Assembly: GCF_042649045.1 (NCBI RefSeq)
Contig: NZ_JBHSEF010000009.1
Location: 186,001 to 250,000, forward strand
Direction of reading: 5' to 3'
Source of the DNA: Chryseomicrobium palamuruense
GTDB taxonomy: Bacteria; Bacillota; Bacilli; Bacillales_A; Planococcaceae
Length of the DNA: 64,000 bases
Under the pieces are notes generated by a model that was given only the letters and a program-made list of their open reading frames with translations, was not told the DNA's origin and made no database searches. This document shows positions 40,504 through 49,442 of this stretch, in pieces; within the stretch, counting starts at the first letter, position 1, and every line of letters begins with the position of its first letter. The position numbers were made by a program, and so were the translations under genes.

Positions 40504-41844
40504 ATGTTATTTGCGATTATTTTACTAGGCGTGCTATTAATTGTCTTCGCGACAGCTGTACTCAAAGTCCATCCGTTCATTTCATTAATCGTGGCAGCTT
40601 TCTTTGTGGGAATTGCAGCAGGGCTTCCACTGACCGATGTCGTACGGTTTGTAAATGAAGGGTTCGGAGGTTTGATGACAAGTATTGGTCTCGTGATCGT
40701 CGCGGGAACCATTATTGGTGTCATCTTAGAAAAGTCTGGAGCTGCCTACCGGATGGCTGAGGTCGTTTTACGTGTTGTAGGGGAAAAGCGTCCACAACTT
40801 GCCATGTCACTGATTGGGTACATCGTATCGATCCCAGTATTTTGTGATTCCGGATATGTTATTTTATCGAGCTTGAAAAAAGCCCTGGCTAAACGTGCGA
40901 AAGTGGCTGTCGCATCTATGGCCATTGCGTTAGCAACCGGGTTATTTGCTACACATACACTCGTTCCACCAACGCCAGGTCCGATAGCAGCAGCAGGGAA
41001 TATCGGTGCGGCGGACTACTTAGGTACAATAATTTTAGTTGGCTTACTTATTGCAATCCCCGCTGTTATTGTCGGGTATATTTGGGCTGTCAAAGTAGGG
41101 ACAAAAATCCAAGTGGAAGAAGATCTTGAAGCGCTGGATTATGACGAAATCATTGCTTCTTTTGGAAAAATGCCATCAGCGTTTAAATCCTTTTTACCAC
41201 TTGTGGTGCCGATTGCTTTGATTGCTTTAGGTTCGATTGCAACGGCATTAGGAGGAGAAGGTGGCATCACAGCCTTCTTCCAGTTCCTTGGCGCACCAAC
41301 CGTCGCCTTGTTCTTAGGTGTATTTGCAGCCCTTCCATTATTGCCTTCTTACGACAATGAGACATTGACAGGCTGGGTAGGGGACGGATTGAAGGAAGCT
41401 GCCCCTATTTTGTTAATCACAGGAGCAGGTGGTGCATTCGGAACAGTCATCCGGAACACAGGAGTGGCCGACCAATTACAGGCAATGGACTTATCTGCTT
41501 TCGGTACGGGCGCATTGTTCTTGATTGTTCCGTTCTTAATTGCAGCTGCCCTGAAAACAGCACAGGGATCTTCTACAACAGCGCTTGTCATTACATCTAC
41601 ACTCGTTGCACCGCTCGTTCTTGAGCTTGGGATTACGGATGGTGTCGCGCTTGCCCTTGTGGTGATGGCCATTGGTGCCGGTGCTATGACGGTGAGTCAC
41701 GTCAACGACAGTTTCTTCTGGGTCGTTACAGAGTTCAGTGGCATGAAAGTAACAGATGCCTACAAAGCAATGACGATGTCGACACTCCTGATGGGGATTA
41801 CGACAATCGTCGTCACAATGGTCGCTTGGATGATTTTTGTATAA
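40504..41844 (+). CDS. gntP: GntP-family permease, probably for glycerate or a sugar acid
   Basis: A 446-residue transporter with about 12-14 helices. GntP family marks: HPFISLIVAAFFVGIAAGLP, the loop SIPVFCDSGYVILSS, THTLVPPTPGPIAAAGN, then KTAQGSSTTALVITSTL and AGAMTVSHVNDSFFWVVTEF near the C-terminus. Gluconate, glycerate, and other hydroxy acids are known substrates. Position after a glycerate kinase and beside cdaR favours glycerate. AGGGGGAA precedes the ATG. Confidence 0.9.
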   Translation: MLFAIILLGVLLIVFATAVLKVHPFISLIVAAFFVGIAAGLPLTDVVRFVNEGFGGLMTSIGLVIVAGTIIGVILEKSGAAYRMAEVVLRVVGEKRPQLAMSLIGYIVSIPVFCDSGYVILSSLKKALAKRAKVAVASMAIALATGLFATHTLVPPTPGPIAAAGNIGAADYLGTIILVGLLIAIPAVIVGYIWAVKVGTKIQVEEDLEALDYDEIIASFGKMPSAFKSFLPLVVPIALIALGSIATALGGEGGITAFFQFLGAPTVALFLGVFAALPLLPSYDNETLTGWVGDGLKEAAPILLITGAGGAFGTVIRNTGVADQLQAMDLSAFGTGALFLIVPFLIAAALKTAQGSSTTALVITSTLVAPLVLELGITDGVALALVVMAIGAGAMTVSHVNDSFFWVVTEFSGMKVTDAYKAMTMSTLLMGITTIVVTMVAWMIFV

Positions 41845-41875
41845 TAAAAAACCCACCGGAATGTAACCCGGTGGG
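41845..41875 (-). terminator. Terminator of the first MFS gene
   Basis: Minus strand: CCCACCGG, 7-nt loop, CCGGTGGG, then TTTTTTATT. Confidence 0.88.
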
Positions 41876-41882
41876 ACAGGGA

Positions 41883-43115
41883 TCAAGTTGCAGCAACAGG
41901 CTGCGGCTTTTTCTTATGGCGTGAATAGAACCAAAACATGGCGAAGAAGACGATGCTACTAGATAGACGGAGTGCCGCGTTGATGTGCATGGCTTCGACG
42001 ATTCCGAACCATTCAAGGAACAAGATCCCGATTTGAGGTGCGGTAAACGCCATGAGCGATAACAAGATGTTATACGTTGTAATACAGTACGTGCGTTTAT
42101 CTGCAGGACTGTGCTCAAGTAGCATGTTGAACATCACCAAGATGACCCCGGACAAGAAGAACCCAGACGTTGTCTGCACGAGAAACAGCAAAAAGAAATT
42201 CGTCGTGAGTACTGTAAAGAACGGAGCGGAGGCCATGCCGATCGCAAGTACGATAAAGACAAGCGTGTTCGAGTACTTTTCCGACCATTTCTTCCACAAC
42301 GGATAGGTAAAGAACTGCATCAGCATATTCCCAGCAGAGAACATACTGAACCAGAAGATCGTCGCTTCTGCGATGCGGACATGATAGATGTTAAAAAGTC
42401 CCCAGGCCATCTGCCACGTGAAATTAAAGAATAATGCGGCTACCAAGAACCAGCGGTAGCCTTGATTTTGGAAAATGGACCAATCCATCAGCTTGCGTTT
42501 TGTTTCGGTTTCCACAGGTTCATTTTCCTTGTGTTTGAAAATCATATAGCCTTCTAAAATTCCGAAAGCCAGAGCAAAAAGAAAGAGCGCTTGATACGAT
42601 AACACGCTATCCGTGGCATCACGTAAAACGATTCCAACAAACAATGTGGTGACAAGTCCGACGACGGTCAGCATCCGGTTCCGGTCACTAAAGAACTGAC
42701 CGCGACGATTCTCTTCGATAAGGCCGCTGATCAGCGTTTGGAAGCCAATATTCGCCATTGCTGTCGGCACATGCATACAACCGATGATGACGAGAAATGC
42801 CCACGCCCTGTATTCTGGAGGCAGATAGACAACAAATACGATCGCCAGAAAGAAGAGACGAGCGGTAATGATGGCTGTACCCACCAGTCGCTTGTATGCA
42901 CTACTTTTATTGAGCAAAATAGCCGTTGGAATGGTCATTAATAGGGCGATGAGGGGAGGTAGCGAGCTAAGTAGCCCTACCTGATAGTTGTTCGCTCCTA
43001 AAATGGTAATCATGTAGAGCGGAAAAAATGTATTGGTGATGTTCAAGGCGACGGTAGAAGCCATCCCATTGTAGATGCTGATTCGTTCGTTATACGGTCG
43101 GTTCATTTTAAACAT
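41883..43115 (-). CDS. MFS transporter, 12-helix
   Basis: A 410-residue major-facilitator protein, six helices, a cytosolic loop (KHKENEPVETETKRKLMDWS), then six more. The N-terminus EISIY-like ERISIYNGMASTVALNITNTFFPLYMI and a conserved ISGLIEENRRGQFFSDRNR loop (motif-A-like basic segment) suit the UMF1/YjbB-type exporters of Bacillales. Substrate unknown. GGAG lies 7 nt before the ATG. Downstream of the other MFS gene on the same strand, but 350 bp apart. Confidence 0.82.
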   Translation of the reverse strand: MFKMNRPYNERISIYNGMASTVALNITNTFFPLYMITILGANNYQVGLLSSLPPLIALLMTIPTAILLNKSSAYKRLVGTAIITARLFFLAIVFVVYLPPEYRAWAFLVIIGCMHVPTAMANIGFQTLISGLIEENRRGQFFSDRNRMLTVVGLVTTLFVGIVLRDATDSVLSYQALFLFALAFGILEGYMIFKHKENEPVETETKRKLMDWSIFQNQGYRWFLVAALFFNFTWQMAWGLFNIYHVRIAEATIFWFSMFSAGNMLMQFFTYPLWKKWSEKYSNTLVFIVLAIGMASAPFFTVLTTNFFLLFLVQTTSGFFLSGVILVMFNMLLEHSPADKRTYCITTYNILLSLMAFTAPQIGILFLEWFGIVEAMHINAALRLSSSIVFFAMFWFYSRHKKKPQPVAAT

Positions 43116-43281
43116 ACGCGTTCTCCATCCATCATTCGATACCTGAATTATACTCCGGAAAGCGAAATTTACAAGGGACTGAAGGAAGATTTTTCGATTA
43201 ACGAATGAATTTATGTGAAGTAGAGGAAAGAAAAGGAGGATTAAGGTACGGACAGGGAAGGTGAGCGAACGTTCATCGTCC

Positions 43282-43380
43282 AGCGAACGTGTTTCATCGG
43301 ACAGAAAGGTGATTTGTCACTACAACATCGAGATTTCACCTACCAGAGAATCGATTTGTCGTGACAAACTCGAATTATGG
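43282..43380. repeat. 42-nt-spaced phrase repeats sharing a 20-mer with the 21.8-kb locus
   Basis: GATTTGTCAC-TACAACATCGA at 43311 and GATTTGTCGT-GACAAACTCGA at 43353 are 42 nt apart. The reverse complement of the second contains TCGAGTTTGTCACGACAAAT, identical to the 21.8-kb repeat. Upstream, AGCGAACGT occurs twice (43264, 43282). The rest of the 350-bp gap (43116-43260 and 43381-43445) shows only the upstream region of the MFS gene and low-complexity C-rich sequence. Confidence 0.8.
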
Positions 43381-43445
43381 AAACGAAACACCCGGGGCCA
43401 TCCCAACCCCTAACTGCCCAACCCCTTCCTAGTAAGCCCTTCCCA

Positions 43446-43483
43446 CAAAAAAACGTTCGTTCCCTACTTAGGAAACGGACGTC
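43446..43483 (-). terminator. Terminator of the second MFS gene
   Basis: Minus strand: ACGTCCGTTTCC, TAAGTA loop, GGGAACGAACGT, TTTTTT; overlaps the last codons. Confidence 0.82.
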
Positions 43484-44637
43484 TTTTGTTTTTCCATCAT
43501 TAAAATAGGCACAATACACAAAGCCCCAAGAGCAATTACGGCACTTGCGCCAACAAGAGCAGAAGCGAACGAACCTGTCTGTACCGCAAGCCAAGACGCA
43601 ATAATCGGTCCAATCATTTGTCCGAGCGCATATGTCACGGTCAAAATGGAAAGAATGCGTGCACTGGCATATGGGAACTTCTCACGGGCATAAGAAGCAA
43701 CAAGTACAGTGACGCCCATAAACGTTGCCCCGAAGAGGACAGCACTCGAATAGAAGCTAAAGCTGCTCTCGGATAAGGCAGGCAATAATACACCTACCGA
43801 CTGGATTACTAATAGAGCTGTGAAGGAGCGCATCCATCCGAAACGCGCCCCCACATATGCCCATAGCATTGTAGAGGGGACCGCAGCCAGGCCGACGATT
43901 GCCCACACTTGGGTACCCCCACCTTGGAAGACAGGGGAATTCTCGGCAATCGCAACAATAAACGTTCCCGTGATAATGTATCCCAGTCCTTCGAACCCGT
44001 AGGCAATCAACAGCCAGATCAGCCAAGGCTCTATTTTCCGTTTCGCTGTAGCTGGGGCAGACGTCCCCCCACTGGCAGGCTGTTCTTCTTGAACGATTAG
44101 TAAGACATATACGGCAAGAACAAGAGCAATCAATCCGAGTCCAATCCATGCGCCATCACTTGAAAAATGCGTGACGAGTGGTTGAACGACGAGTCCAGAG
44201 ATAAAAATGCCAAGCCCGACCCCTGCATACATGATGCCTGACAGACCAATTCGGCCCATGGTAGCCAGGCGGTCCAAAATGATACTGCTAGTGAGCACAA
44301 AGACAAACGCACTCATCACACCGGAAAGGAAACGGAAGACAAGCCAAAACGAAGCAGAGTCAATCAGCCCCATGCCGAATGTAAGAGCGATACTTGAAAC
44401 TAAACTCGCACGAAGTAACGGAGTGCGTACCTTTTGTATCGGAAGGAAACTACCGATCAGCGCGCCGACAAGATAACCAGCATAATTCGCTGAAGCCAAT
44501 GTCCCGGCAAATACAGTTGAAAATCCCTTTTCAAGCTGCATAAATGGTAGAATGGGGGTATAAGCAAAGCGTCCGATGCTCATGGCGATAAAGAGTGCAA
44601 ATACGCCACCTAGGACGAAAAAAATAGGATGTCTCAC
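43468..44637 (-). CDS. MFS transporter, YbfB-like
   Basis: A 389-residue transporter with 12 predicted helices. The GTG at 44637 is used: TTGAGGTG lies 8 nt upstream and the first helix (FFVLGGVFALFIAMSIGRFAYTPILPFMQ) then starts at residue 5. That GRFAYTPILP block is typical of YbfB-family (DUF-type MFS_4) proteins. A central loop (EEQPASGGTSAPATAKRKIEP) divides the halves. Substrate unknown. Divergent from the DUF1801 operon. Confidence 0.82.
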   Translation of the reverse strand: MRHPIFFVLGGVFALFIAMSIGRFAYTPILPFMQLEKGFSTVFAGTLASANYAGYLVGALIGSFLPIQKVRTPLLRASLVSSIALTFGMGLIDSASFWLVFRFLSGVMSAFVFVLTSSIILDRLATMGRIGLSGIMYAGVGLGIFISGLVVQPLVTHFSSDGAWIGLGLIALVLAVYVLLIVQEEQPASGGTSAPATAKRKIEPWLIWLLIAYGFEGLGYIITGTFIVAIAENSPVFQGGGTQVWAIVGLAAVPSTMLWAYVGARFGWMRSFTALLVIQSVGVLLPALSESSFSFYSSAVLFGATFMGVTVLVASYAREKFPYASARILSILTVTYALGQMIGPIIASWLAVQTGSFASALVGASAVIALGALCIVPILMMEKQKTSVS

Positions 44638-44722
44638 GATGTTCACCTCAACCAGTTCAATACGTCTAGTATACGTGAAACATTCGCTTTGCGAAATAGT
44701 ACATGAAGGGATGGGGAACCAG

Positions 44723-45145
44723 ATGGCATATGAGCAAAAAACCAAACCGACCAATGCAAGTGTTGTCGAATTCGTCGAAGCCATTGAAAAGCCTGCGAAG
44801 AAAGAAGACGCATATCGGTTACTGGATATGTTTTATGAAGAAACAGGATATGAACCTGTAATGTGGGGACCGAGTATTATCGGGTACGGTTCGTACCACT
44901 ATAAATATGCGACCGGCCATGAAGGGGAAGCGCCGCTTGTTGGCTTCTCTCCGCGAAAAACTGCACTGACTCTTTATGTAGCGCCAGAGGAAGATGAACG
45001 CGAATTGTATTTCTCCCGATTAGGAAAACATAAAGCGAGCAAAGCTTGTATCTATATAAACAAACTAAGCGATGTGGACGAGAGTGTATTACGTGAGATG
45101 ATTCGCCGTTCCGTTGAAGTGACGAAAGCGAGGTATCCGGAATGA
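44723..45145 (+). CDS. DUF1801-domain protein (YdhG-like)
   Basis: A 140-residue protein; the ATG at 44723 has GGGATGGGG in front and the longer upstream frame is read through the MFS promoter. The core GYEPVMWGPSIIGYGSYHYKYATGHEG followed by LVGFSPRKTALTLYV is the DUF1801 signature, as are KASKACIYINKLSDVD and the C-terminal MIRRSVEV. Iron chaperone roles have been suggested for related YdhG. It overlaps the next gene by 4 nt (ATGA). Confidence 0.82.
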   Translation: MAYEQKTKPTNASVVEFVEAIEKPAKKEDAYRLLDMFYEETGYEPVMWGPSIIGYGSYHYKYATGHEGEAPLVGFSPRKTALTLYVAPEEDERELYFSRLGKHKASKACIYINKLSDVDESVLREMIRRSVEVTKARYPE

Positions 45146-45660
45146 AATGGGATAAAGAGATTGAAATCGAAGCACCAATCGATACCGTGTGGGCTCTGTT
45201 CGATGAAAGCCATCCGCAGCGCATTATGCCGAAAGTCGATACAAATGAGTGGATTGTGAAAAACGAGCCGCTTACAGGGTCATCCTATAAACAGACCTAC
45301 CGAGAAGGGAAGCGCACAGAAAGTTATCTTGTGACCATCTCGGAGTTTACAGATGAGCCAGATCATAAGAAAAAGACGATTCAATTCGTTTTAGCGAACC
45401 TCTTTGATACGAACCTTACATTTGAAATGAAGAAAATTTCGGAAGGCTGGACACATTTTCGGTATATTGGTTCCAATGAAGGCATGAACTTTATTGGCAA
45501 AACGATGTTGAAGATTGGGAAGAAACAAGAAAACGGCGGTCCGGTTGTAGAAGAATTTGTTCAACGGATAAAAAGAGAAGCGGAAAAAGACGCGAGAGGA
45601 GGCGAACACCATGAAATATCTACAAGCACAGATGAGTCAACTCGTGAAATCAGAACGTGA
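45142..45660 (+). CDS. SRPBCC (START-like) domain protein
   Basis: A 172-residue protein with the helix-grip N-terminus WDKEIEIEAPIDTVWALFDESHP and a Lys-rich C-terminal helix running into an acidic/Thr-rich tail (STSTDESTREIRT). The ligand is unknown. Second gene of a four-gene run (DUF1801, SRPBCC, small helical protein, RNase H-fold). Confidence 0.78.
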   Translation: MKWDKEIEIEAPIDTVWALFDESHPQRIMPKVDTNEWIVKNEPLTGSSYKQTYREGKRTESYLVTISEFTDEPDHKKKTIQFVLANLFDTNLTFEMKKISEGWTHFRYIGSNEGMNFIGKTMLKIGKKQENGGPVVEEFVQRIKREAEKDARGGEHHEISTSTDESTREIRT

Positions 45661-45805
45661 GCTTCAACTAAAGCTCAAGAATTTGATGAAAGAACATGAT
45701 TTAGGAAAAGCCCATGCCCTGAAAGCACTGTATCACGCAGAGGTAGCAGACAGTGGGAAGTACATGAATGCATACAAAGAATTGGACGGAATTCATTCGA
45801 AGTAA
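45611..45805 (+). CDS. Small helical protein overlapping the SRPBCC gene
   Basis: Sixty-four residues, all helix-forming (QMSQLVKSERELQLKLKNL, HALKALYHAEVADSGKYMNAYKEL). It lies in a different frame and overlaps the previous gene's end by 50 bp. I accept it because AGGAGG sits at ideal spacing before its ATG and the next gene follows at 26 bp. No family recognised. Confidence 0.65.
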   Translation: MKYLQAQMSQLVKSERELQLKLKNLMKEHDLGKAHALKALYHAEVADSGKYMNAYKELDGIHSK

Positions 45806-45830
45806 CGAATGGCGCAGGGGGGTCTAGCAT

Positions 45831-46490
45831 ATGAATGTATCTATTCGCTGGCTATACAAAACACCTAGAAACCAAGAAACACGCTTTGAATCACAAGAAA
45901 TGCCGCTAGAACGCGCCCTACTATTTGTGGAAGATATCGAACGCACGGGTCGCGCGCACCAGATTGAATTAATCGATGGCCGAGGAAGCAACTGGACGGT
46001 CAAAGAAGCGAAACGCTATCTAAAAGAAGTGGAAGTGGAACCGCATAACGTGTGCATCTTTTTTGACGGAGGCTATAAGCGAGAGACTGGAGAAGCGGGC
46101 CTCGGGTGCGTCATCTATTATGAACAAAATGGCAAATCTTACCGTCTTCGCCAAAATGCATTTGTTGAAGGCTTCACATCAAATAATGAAGCGGAATTTG
46201 CAGCCCTCCATTTGGCATTACAAGAGCTCGAGTTCTTGGGAGCTAAAGGTATTCCTGTGGAGATTCGTGGCGACTCCCAGGTCGTGCTTCAGCATATGAT
46301 TGAAGACTGGGAAATCATGGACCCGACGCTTGCTTCATGGGGACGTCGTGTGGATCAAAAACTCGACCATATGAAGCTGCAGCCTGAGTACCATAAAATT
46401 CCGAGACATAAAAACAACGAAGCGAACCGACTGGCTACACAAGCTCTAAAGGGCATTCCAGTCGCAGCGGAAATTGAATTGGTCCAATAA
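45831..46490 (+). CDS. RNase H-fold (reverse-transcriptase-like) protein, YpeP type
   Basis: A 219-residue protein: a 70-residue N-terminal part of unknown fold, then an RNase HI-like domain. Active-site positions: Asp in CIFFDGGYKRETG, Glu in FTSNNEAEFAAL and Asp in EIRGDSQVVLQHM are present. The fourth acidic residue, normally Asp in the N-x-x-A-D segment, is Asn here (HKNNEANRLATQAL). This resembles the B. subtilis YpeP/YpdQ group, whose enzymatic activity is uncertain. Start is ATG at 45831 with AGGGGGG in front. Confidence 0.82.
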   Translation: MNVSIRWLYKTPRNQETRFESQEMPLERALLFVEDIERTGRAHQIELIDGRGSNWTVKEAKRYLKEVEVEPHNVCIFFDGGYKRETGEAGLGCVIYYEQNGKSYRLRQNAFVEGFTSNNEAEFAALHLALQELEFLGAKGIPVEIRGDSQVVLQHMIEDWEIMDPTLASWGRRVDQKLDHMKLQPEYHKIPRHKNNEANRLATQALKGIPVAAEIELVQ

Positions 46491-46493
46491 GAA

Positions 46494-46526
46494 AGAGGTC
46501 TAGCGCAAATGCTAGACCTCTTTTTC
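46494..46526. terminator. Bidirectional terminator
   Basis: AGAGGTCTAGC, GCAAAT loop, GCTAGACCTCT and TTTTC. It overlaps the 3' end of the convergent minus-strand gene. Confidence 0.9.
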
Positions 46527-46784
46527 GTGGTACCGATCGACAACTTGTTTCGCTTCAAGAAGCGACCAGCCGTTCTCTTCGCGTACCCGTTTCACTGCCT
46601 CCACGTTCTTTCCTTGTTTCAGCAACATCGAAATTTCTTCTTCCAGTTCCGGTGTGAACGCGACGTGCGCCTCGCCTTCTTGTCGTTCGAGGCGTTGGAT
46701 GCGTGTCCGTAAGCTGCGTACTTCTGCAAACAGATAGAAGCTAAACCCACCAACGAAAATGAGTAAAAGAATGGACCATTCCAT
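46512..46784 (-). CDS. Small membrane-anchored protein with L7/L12 C-terminal-like domain
   Basis: Ninety residues: one N-terminal membrane helix (about 3-21), a coiled segment (EVRSLRTRIQRLERQEGE), and a C-terminal module LLKQGKNVEAVKRVREENGWSLLEAKQVVDRY. This module has the helix-turn-helix-like pattern of the ribosomal L7/L12 C-terminal domain. Such small proteins are frequent in Bacillales; function unknown. GGGAGG precedes the ATG. Confidence 0.75.
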   Translation of the reverse strand: MEWSILLLIFVGGFSFYLFAEVRSLRTRIQRLERQEGEAHVAFTPELEEEISMLLKQGKNVEAVKRVREENGWSLLEAKQVVDRYHEKEV

Positions 46785-46838
46785 CTTGTTCTCCTCCCTT
46801 CCTTCTCGATACGTACGAAAAGACAGGAAGAAAGTTCC

Positions 46839-47240
46839 TTATTTTCGTGAATTCGCAGGAACGGTAAAGAACGTAATCACTGCAAACATGAAGAAAGCAA
46901 TCAATAAAATCATTCCTCCGACAATAAAGAAAATCAGAATGAATGTATCATTCATATTGAACGGATTTAAGTTATAGAACCACATTCCTGCCGTTAAGCC
47001 GATGGCTCCGACCATCGCTGTGATACTATGGATCGTCACGAGTTTTTTGTACTTGATTTCAAACACTTGGTAGAAGATTCCCCAAGCAAAGACGGATAAC
47101 CAACCAACGAGTAAGATGTGGGCATGGATCGGGCGTAACGAGTAATCCATCACACCGGCCATATGTGAACCGAGATATGTTCCGATAAATCCAAAAATCG
47201 CTGCAAACTGTATAAGTCGAATACTCCATTTCTTTTCCAT
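46839..47240 (-). CDS. Small haem-copper-oxidase-like membrane protein
   Basis: A 133-residue protein with four predicted helices. Near residue 37 it reads RPIHAHILLVGWLSVFAWG, which resembles the haem-ligand helix of subunit I of cbb3 oxidases and NO reductases (H-x-H-x-x-x-x-G-W). A full subunit I has 12 helices and several more His ligands, so this is not an oxidase. It could be a truncated derivative that binds haem or only keeps the fold. AGGAGG precedes the ATG. Divergent from the PBP gene. Confidence 0.65.
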   Translation of the reverse strand: MEKKWSIRLIQFAAIFGFIGTYLGSHMAGVMDYSLRPIHAHILLVGWLSVFAWGIFYQVFEIKYKKLVTIHSITAMVGAIGLTAGMWFYNLNPFNMNDTFILIFFIVGGMILLIAFFMFAVITFFTVPANSRK

Positions 47241-47351
47241 TTCCTAACCTCCTATGTAACCTATGTGTCTACAATATAGTCTACCATCTATGATACTCTT
47301 AACAATAAAGACTAGTGAACGAATCATGACAATACAGAAAGGGGTCAGAGC

Positions 47352-49367
47352 ATGAAAAAGTGGGGATGGACCATTTCTTTACTAAGTGTCCTAATGATTG
47401 CAGGGTGTTCAGATGACATTACACCGGAAGAACGTCTAGAAGCTTACGTTGCTGCTTGGAACGAAGCGGACTATGAGACGATGTATACAGATTTTGTGTC
47501 GGAAACGACGAAAGAGACGGTGGATGAAGTAGCATTCGTCGAGCGTCAACGAAGTCTTGACGAGGCCCTAGGGGTTACGGAGCGAGAAATCACCTTTACA
47601 CGAGCACCGGAAGACACGGAGTGGGAACCAACGGAACCTGCTGAATTTCCGGTTCAACTTAAAATAGAAACACTTGCAGGACCTATTGAATGGGAACAAG
47701 ATATGACGCTACATCCCATTGAAGCAGACGATGAATTAACGTGGGTGGTGGACTGGAATGAAGGCTTTATTTTACCTGGTCTTATGACAGGAGATGAAGT
47801 GCGTGTCTCGACACAGTCGTTCAAACGCGGCGAACTGTATGACCGTAATGGAAATCCACTGGCCATTAATGGTACAGGGTTTGACGTTGGTGTCGTGCCT
47901 GGAAAGTTCACAGACCTAGCGGCAAAAACGGAGCTCGCCACACTTCTAGGCGTCACAGAAGAATATATTGATAATCAACTTTCGCAGAGCTGGGTTCGTG
48001 ATGACCTGTTCGTCCCTCTGGATAAACTGGCGTCAACCGATCCTTTGAAAGATAAGCTCCTGACCATTCCGGGTGTTCTTTTAAATACTGCAGAAATGCG
48101 TGAATATCCATACGGAGAAGCCACGTCTCACCTAATTGGATATATCGGACCGATTACCGCGGAACAACTTTCCGAACATGAAGACGAAGGGTACACCGAG
48201 TTTGACGTCATTGGTCGTCAAGGGTTGGAGCGCTATTTAGAGGAACGTCTACGTGGGGAAAACGGGAAGACCATTTACATCGATCCAGTAGCAGAAGGCG
48301 CAGAGAATGTGACGCTTGCACAGCTTCCCGCAAAAGACGGGAAACGGATTGAACTGACCATTGATGCAGAGCTTCAGCGCATCACCTATGATTCGATGGA
48401 CGGAGAGCCGGGGACAGCTGCGACGGTAAACCCGGAAACAGGAGAAGTACTGACGCTTCTAAGTTCTCCCGGATTCATTCCATCCGAATTTATGCTTGGT
48501 ATGACCCAGACGAGGTACCAAGAGCTCAGTGATGATCCATTGAAACCGCTCCTCAATCGCTTTGCGGCATCCTACGCACCAGGATCTACGTTAAAGCCAA
48601 TTACAGCAGCCATTGGAATGGCGAACGGCACACTTGACCCTACAGAGGGCATTGTCATTGAAGGGGCACAGTGGCAAAAAGATGCGTCCTGGGGCGACTA
48701 TCGCGTCACACGTCTTCACCCGGAAGCGCCCAATCCGATTGATTTGACGAAAGCGCTCGTTTATTCCGATAACATTTACTTTGCCCAACAAGCGTTGCGC
48801 ATGGGAAGAGAACCCTTTGTCTCCGGCCTTGAAAAATTTGGATTCGGAGAAACCATTCCATTTCTGTTGAATCTACAGGCTTCACAAGTTTCAAATGATG
48901 GCACGATCTCTTCAGAAGGACAATTGTCCGATACGTCATTTGGACAAGGACAGATGCTCGCGAACATTCTTCACTTAGCCATTTCCTATCAGCCGTTTGT
49001 AACAGACGGGACGATGTGGCAACCGACTCTTCTGATGGAAGAGGAGGATCAAGTCGTGTGGAAAGAAGGTATGGTGAGTCCGGAACATGCAGCTGTACTT
49101 CGTGAAGGAATGCGCCGGATGGTCGTGGATGGATTTGCCCAGGCAGTAAACCTTCCATCGATTCCGGTCGCAGGGAAAACGGGGACGGCTGAGCTGAAAG
49201 CAAGTCTAAACGAAGAAGGCCAAGAGAACGGGTTCTTCGTGAGTTACCCAACGGAAACAGAAGACTTCATTCTAGCGATGATGATTGAACAAGTAGAAGA
49301 CAATGGCGGAAGTGGGTACGTGGCAGAGAAGGTCGCGCGCGTCTATCAACTTCTTTACGGACAGTAA
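47352..49367 (+). CDS. pbpC: Penicillin-binding transpeptidase with MecA_N domain (PBP3-like lipoprotein)
   Basis: A 671-residue class B PBP that cross-links peptidoglycan at the outer face of the membrane. It has a lipoprotein signal (hydrophobic run then LMIAGC, Cys near 19). Next is the NTF2-like MecA_N domain (about 25-140: EERLEAYVAAWNEADYETMY). A dimerisation domain (RGELYDRNGNPLAI, GREGLERYLEE-like IGRQGLERYLEERLRG) follows. The catalytic domain has SYAPGSTLKPITA (Ser nucleophile near residue 416), the SDN motif in LVYSDNIYFA, and KTGT in VAGKTGTAEL. B. subtilis PbpC and S. aureus PBP2a share this layout, so low beta-lactam affinity is possible. Confidence 0.92.
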   Translation: MKKWGWTISLLSVLMIAGCSDDITPEERLEAYVAAWNEADYETMYTDFVSETTKETVDEVAFVERQRSLDEALGVTEREITFTRAPEDTEWEPTEPAEFPVQLKIETLAGPIEWEQDMTLHPIEADDELTWVVDWNEGFILPGLMTGDEVRVSTQSFKRGELYDRNGNPLAINGTGFDVGVVPGKFTDLAAKTELATLLGVTEEYIDNQLSQSWVRDDLFVPLDKLASTDPLKDKLLTIPGVLLNTAEMREYPYGEATSHLIGYIGPITAEQLSEHEDEGYTEFDVIGRQGLERYLEERLRGENGKTIYIDPVAEGAENVTLAQLPAKDGKRIELTIDAELQRITYDSMDGEPGTAATVNPETGEVLTLLSSPGFIPSEFMLGMTQTRYQELSDDPLKPLLNRFAASYAPGSTLKPITAAIGMANGTLDPTEGIVIEGAQWQKDASWGDYRVTRLHPEAPNPIDLTKALVYSDNIYFAQQALRMGREPFVSGLEKFGFGETIPFLLNLQASQVSNDGTISSEGQLSDTSFGQGQMLANILHLAISYQPFVTDGTMWQPTLLMEEEDQVVWKEGMVSPEHAAVLREGMRRMVVDGFAQAVNLPSIPVAGKTGTAELKASLNEEGQENGFFVSYPTETEDFILAMMIEQVEDNGGSGYVAEKVARVYQLLYGQ

Positions 49368-49442
49368 ATCGCGCACCCTTTGCAGTAAGTATAATGATAT
49401 AATGAAGTGCTGAGTAGTTTAGATGCGAAGGAGATTTTTGAA

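Noticed and set aside
44576..44722. 49-residue N-terminal extension of the DUF1801 protein
   Set aside because: It runs through the divergent MFS start region and lacks a ribosome site; the ATG at 44723 has one.
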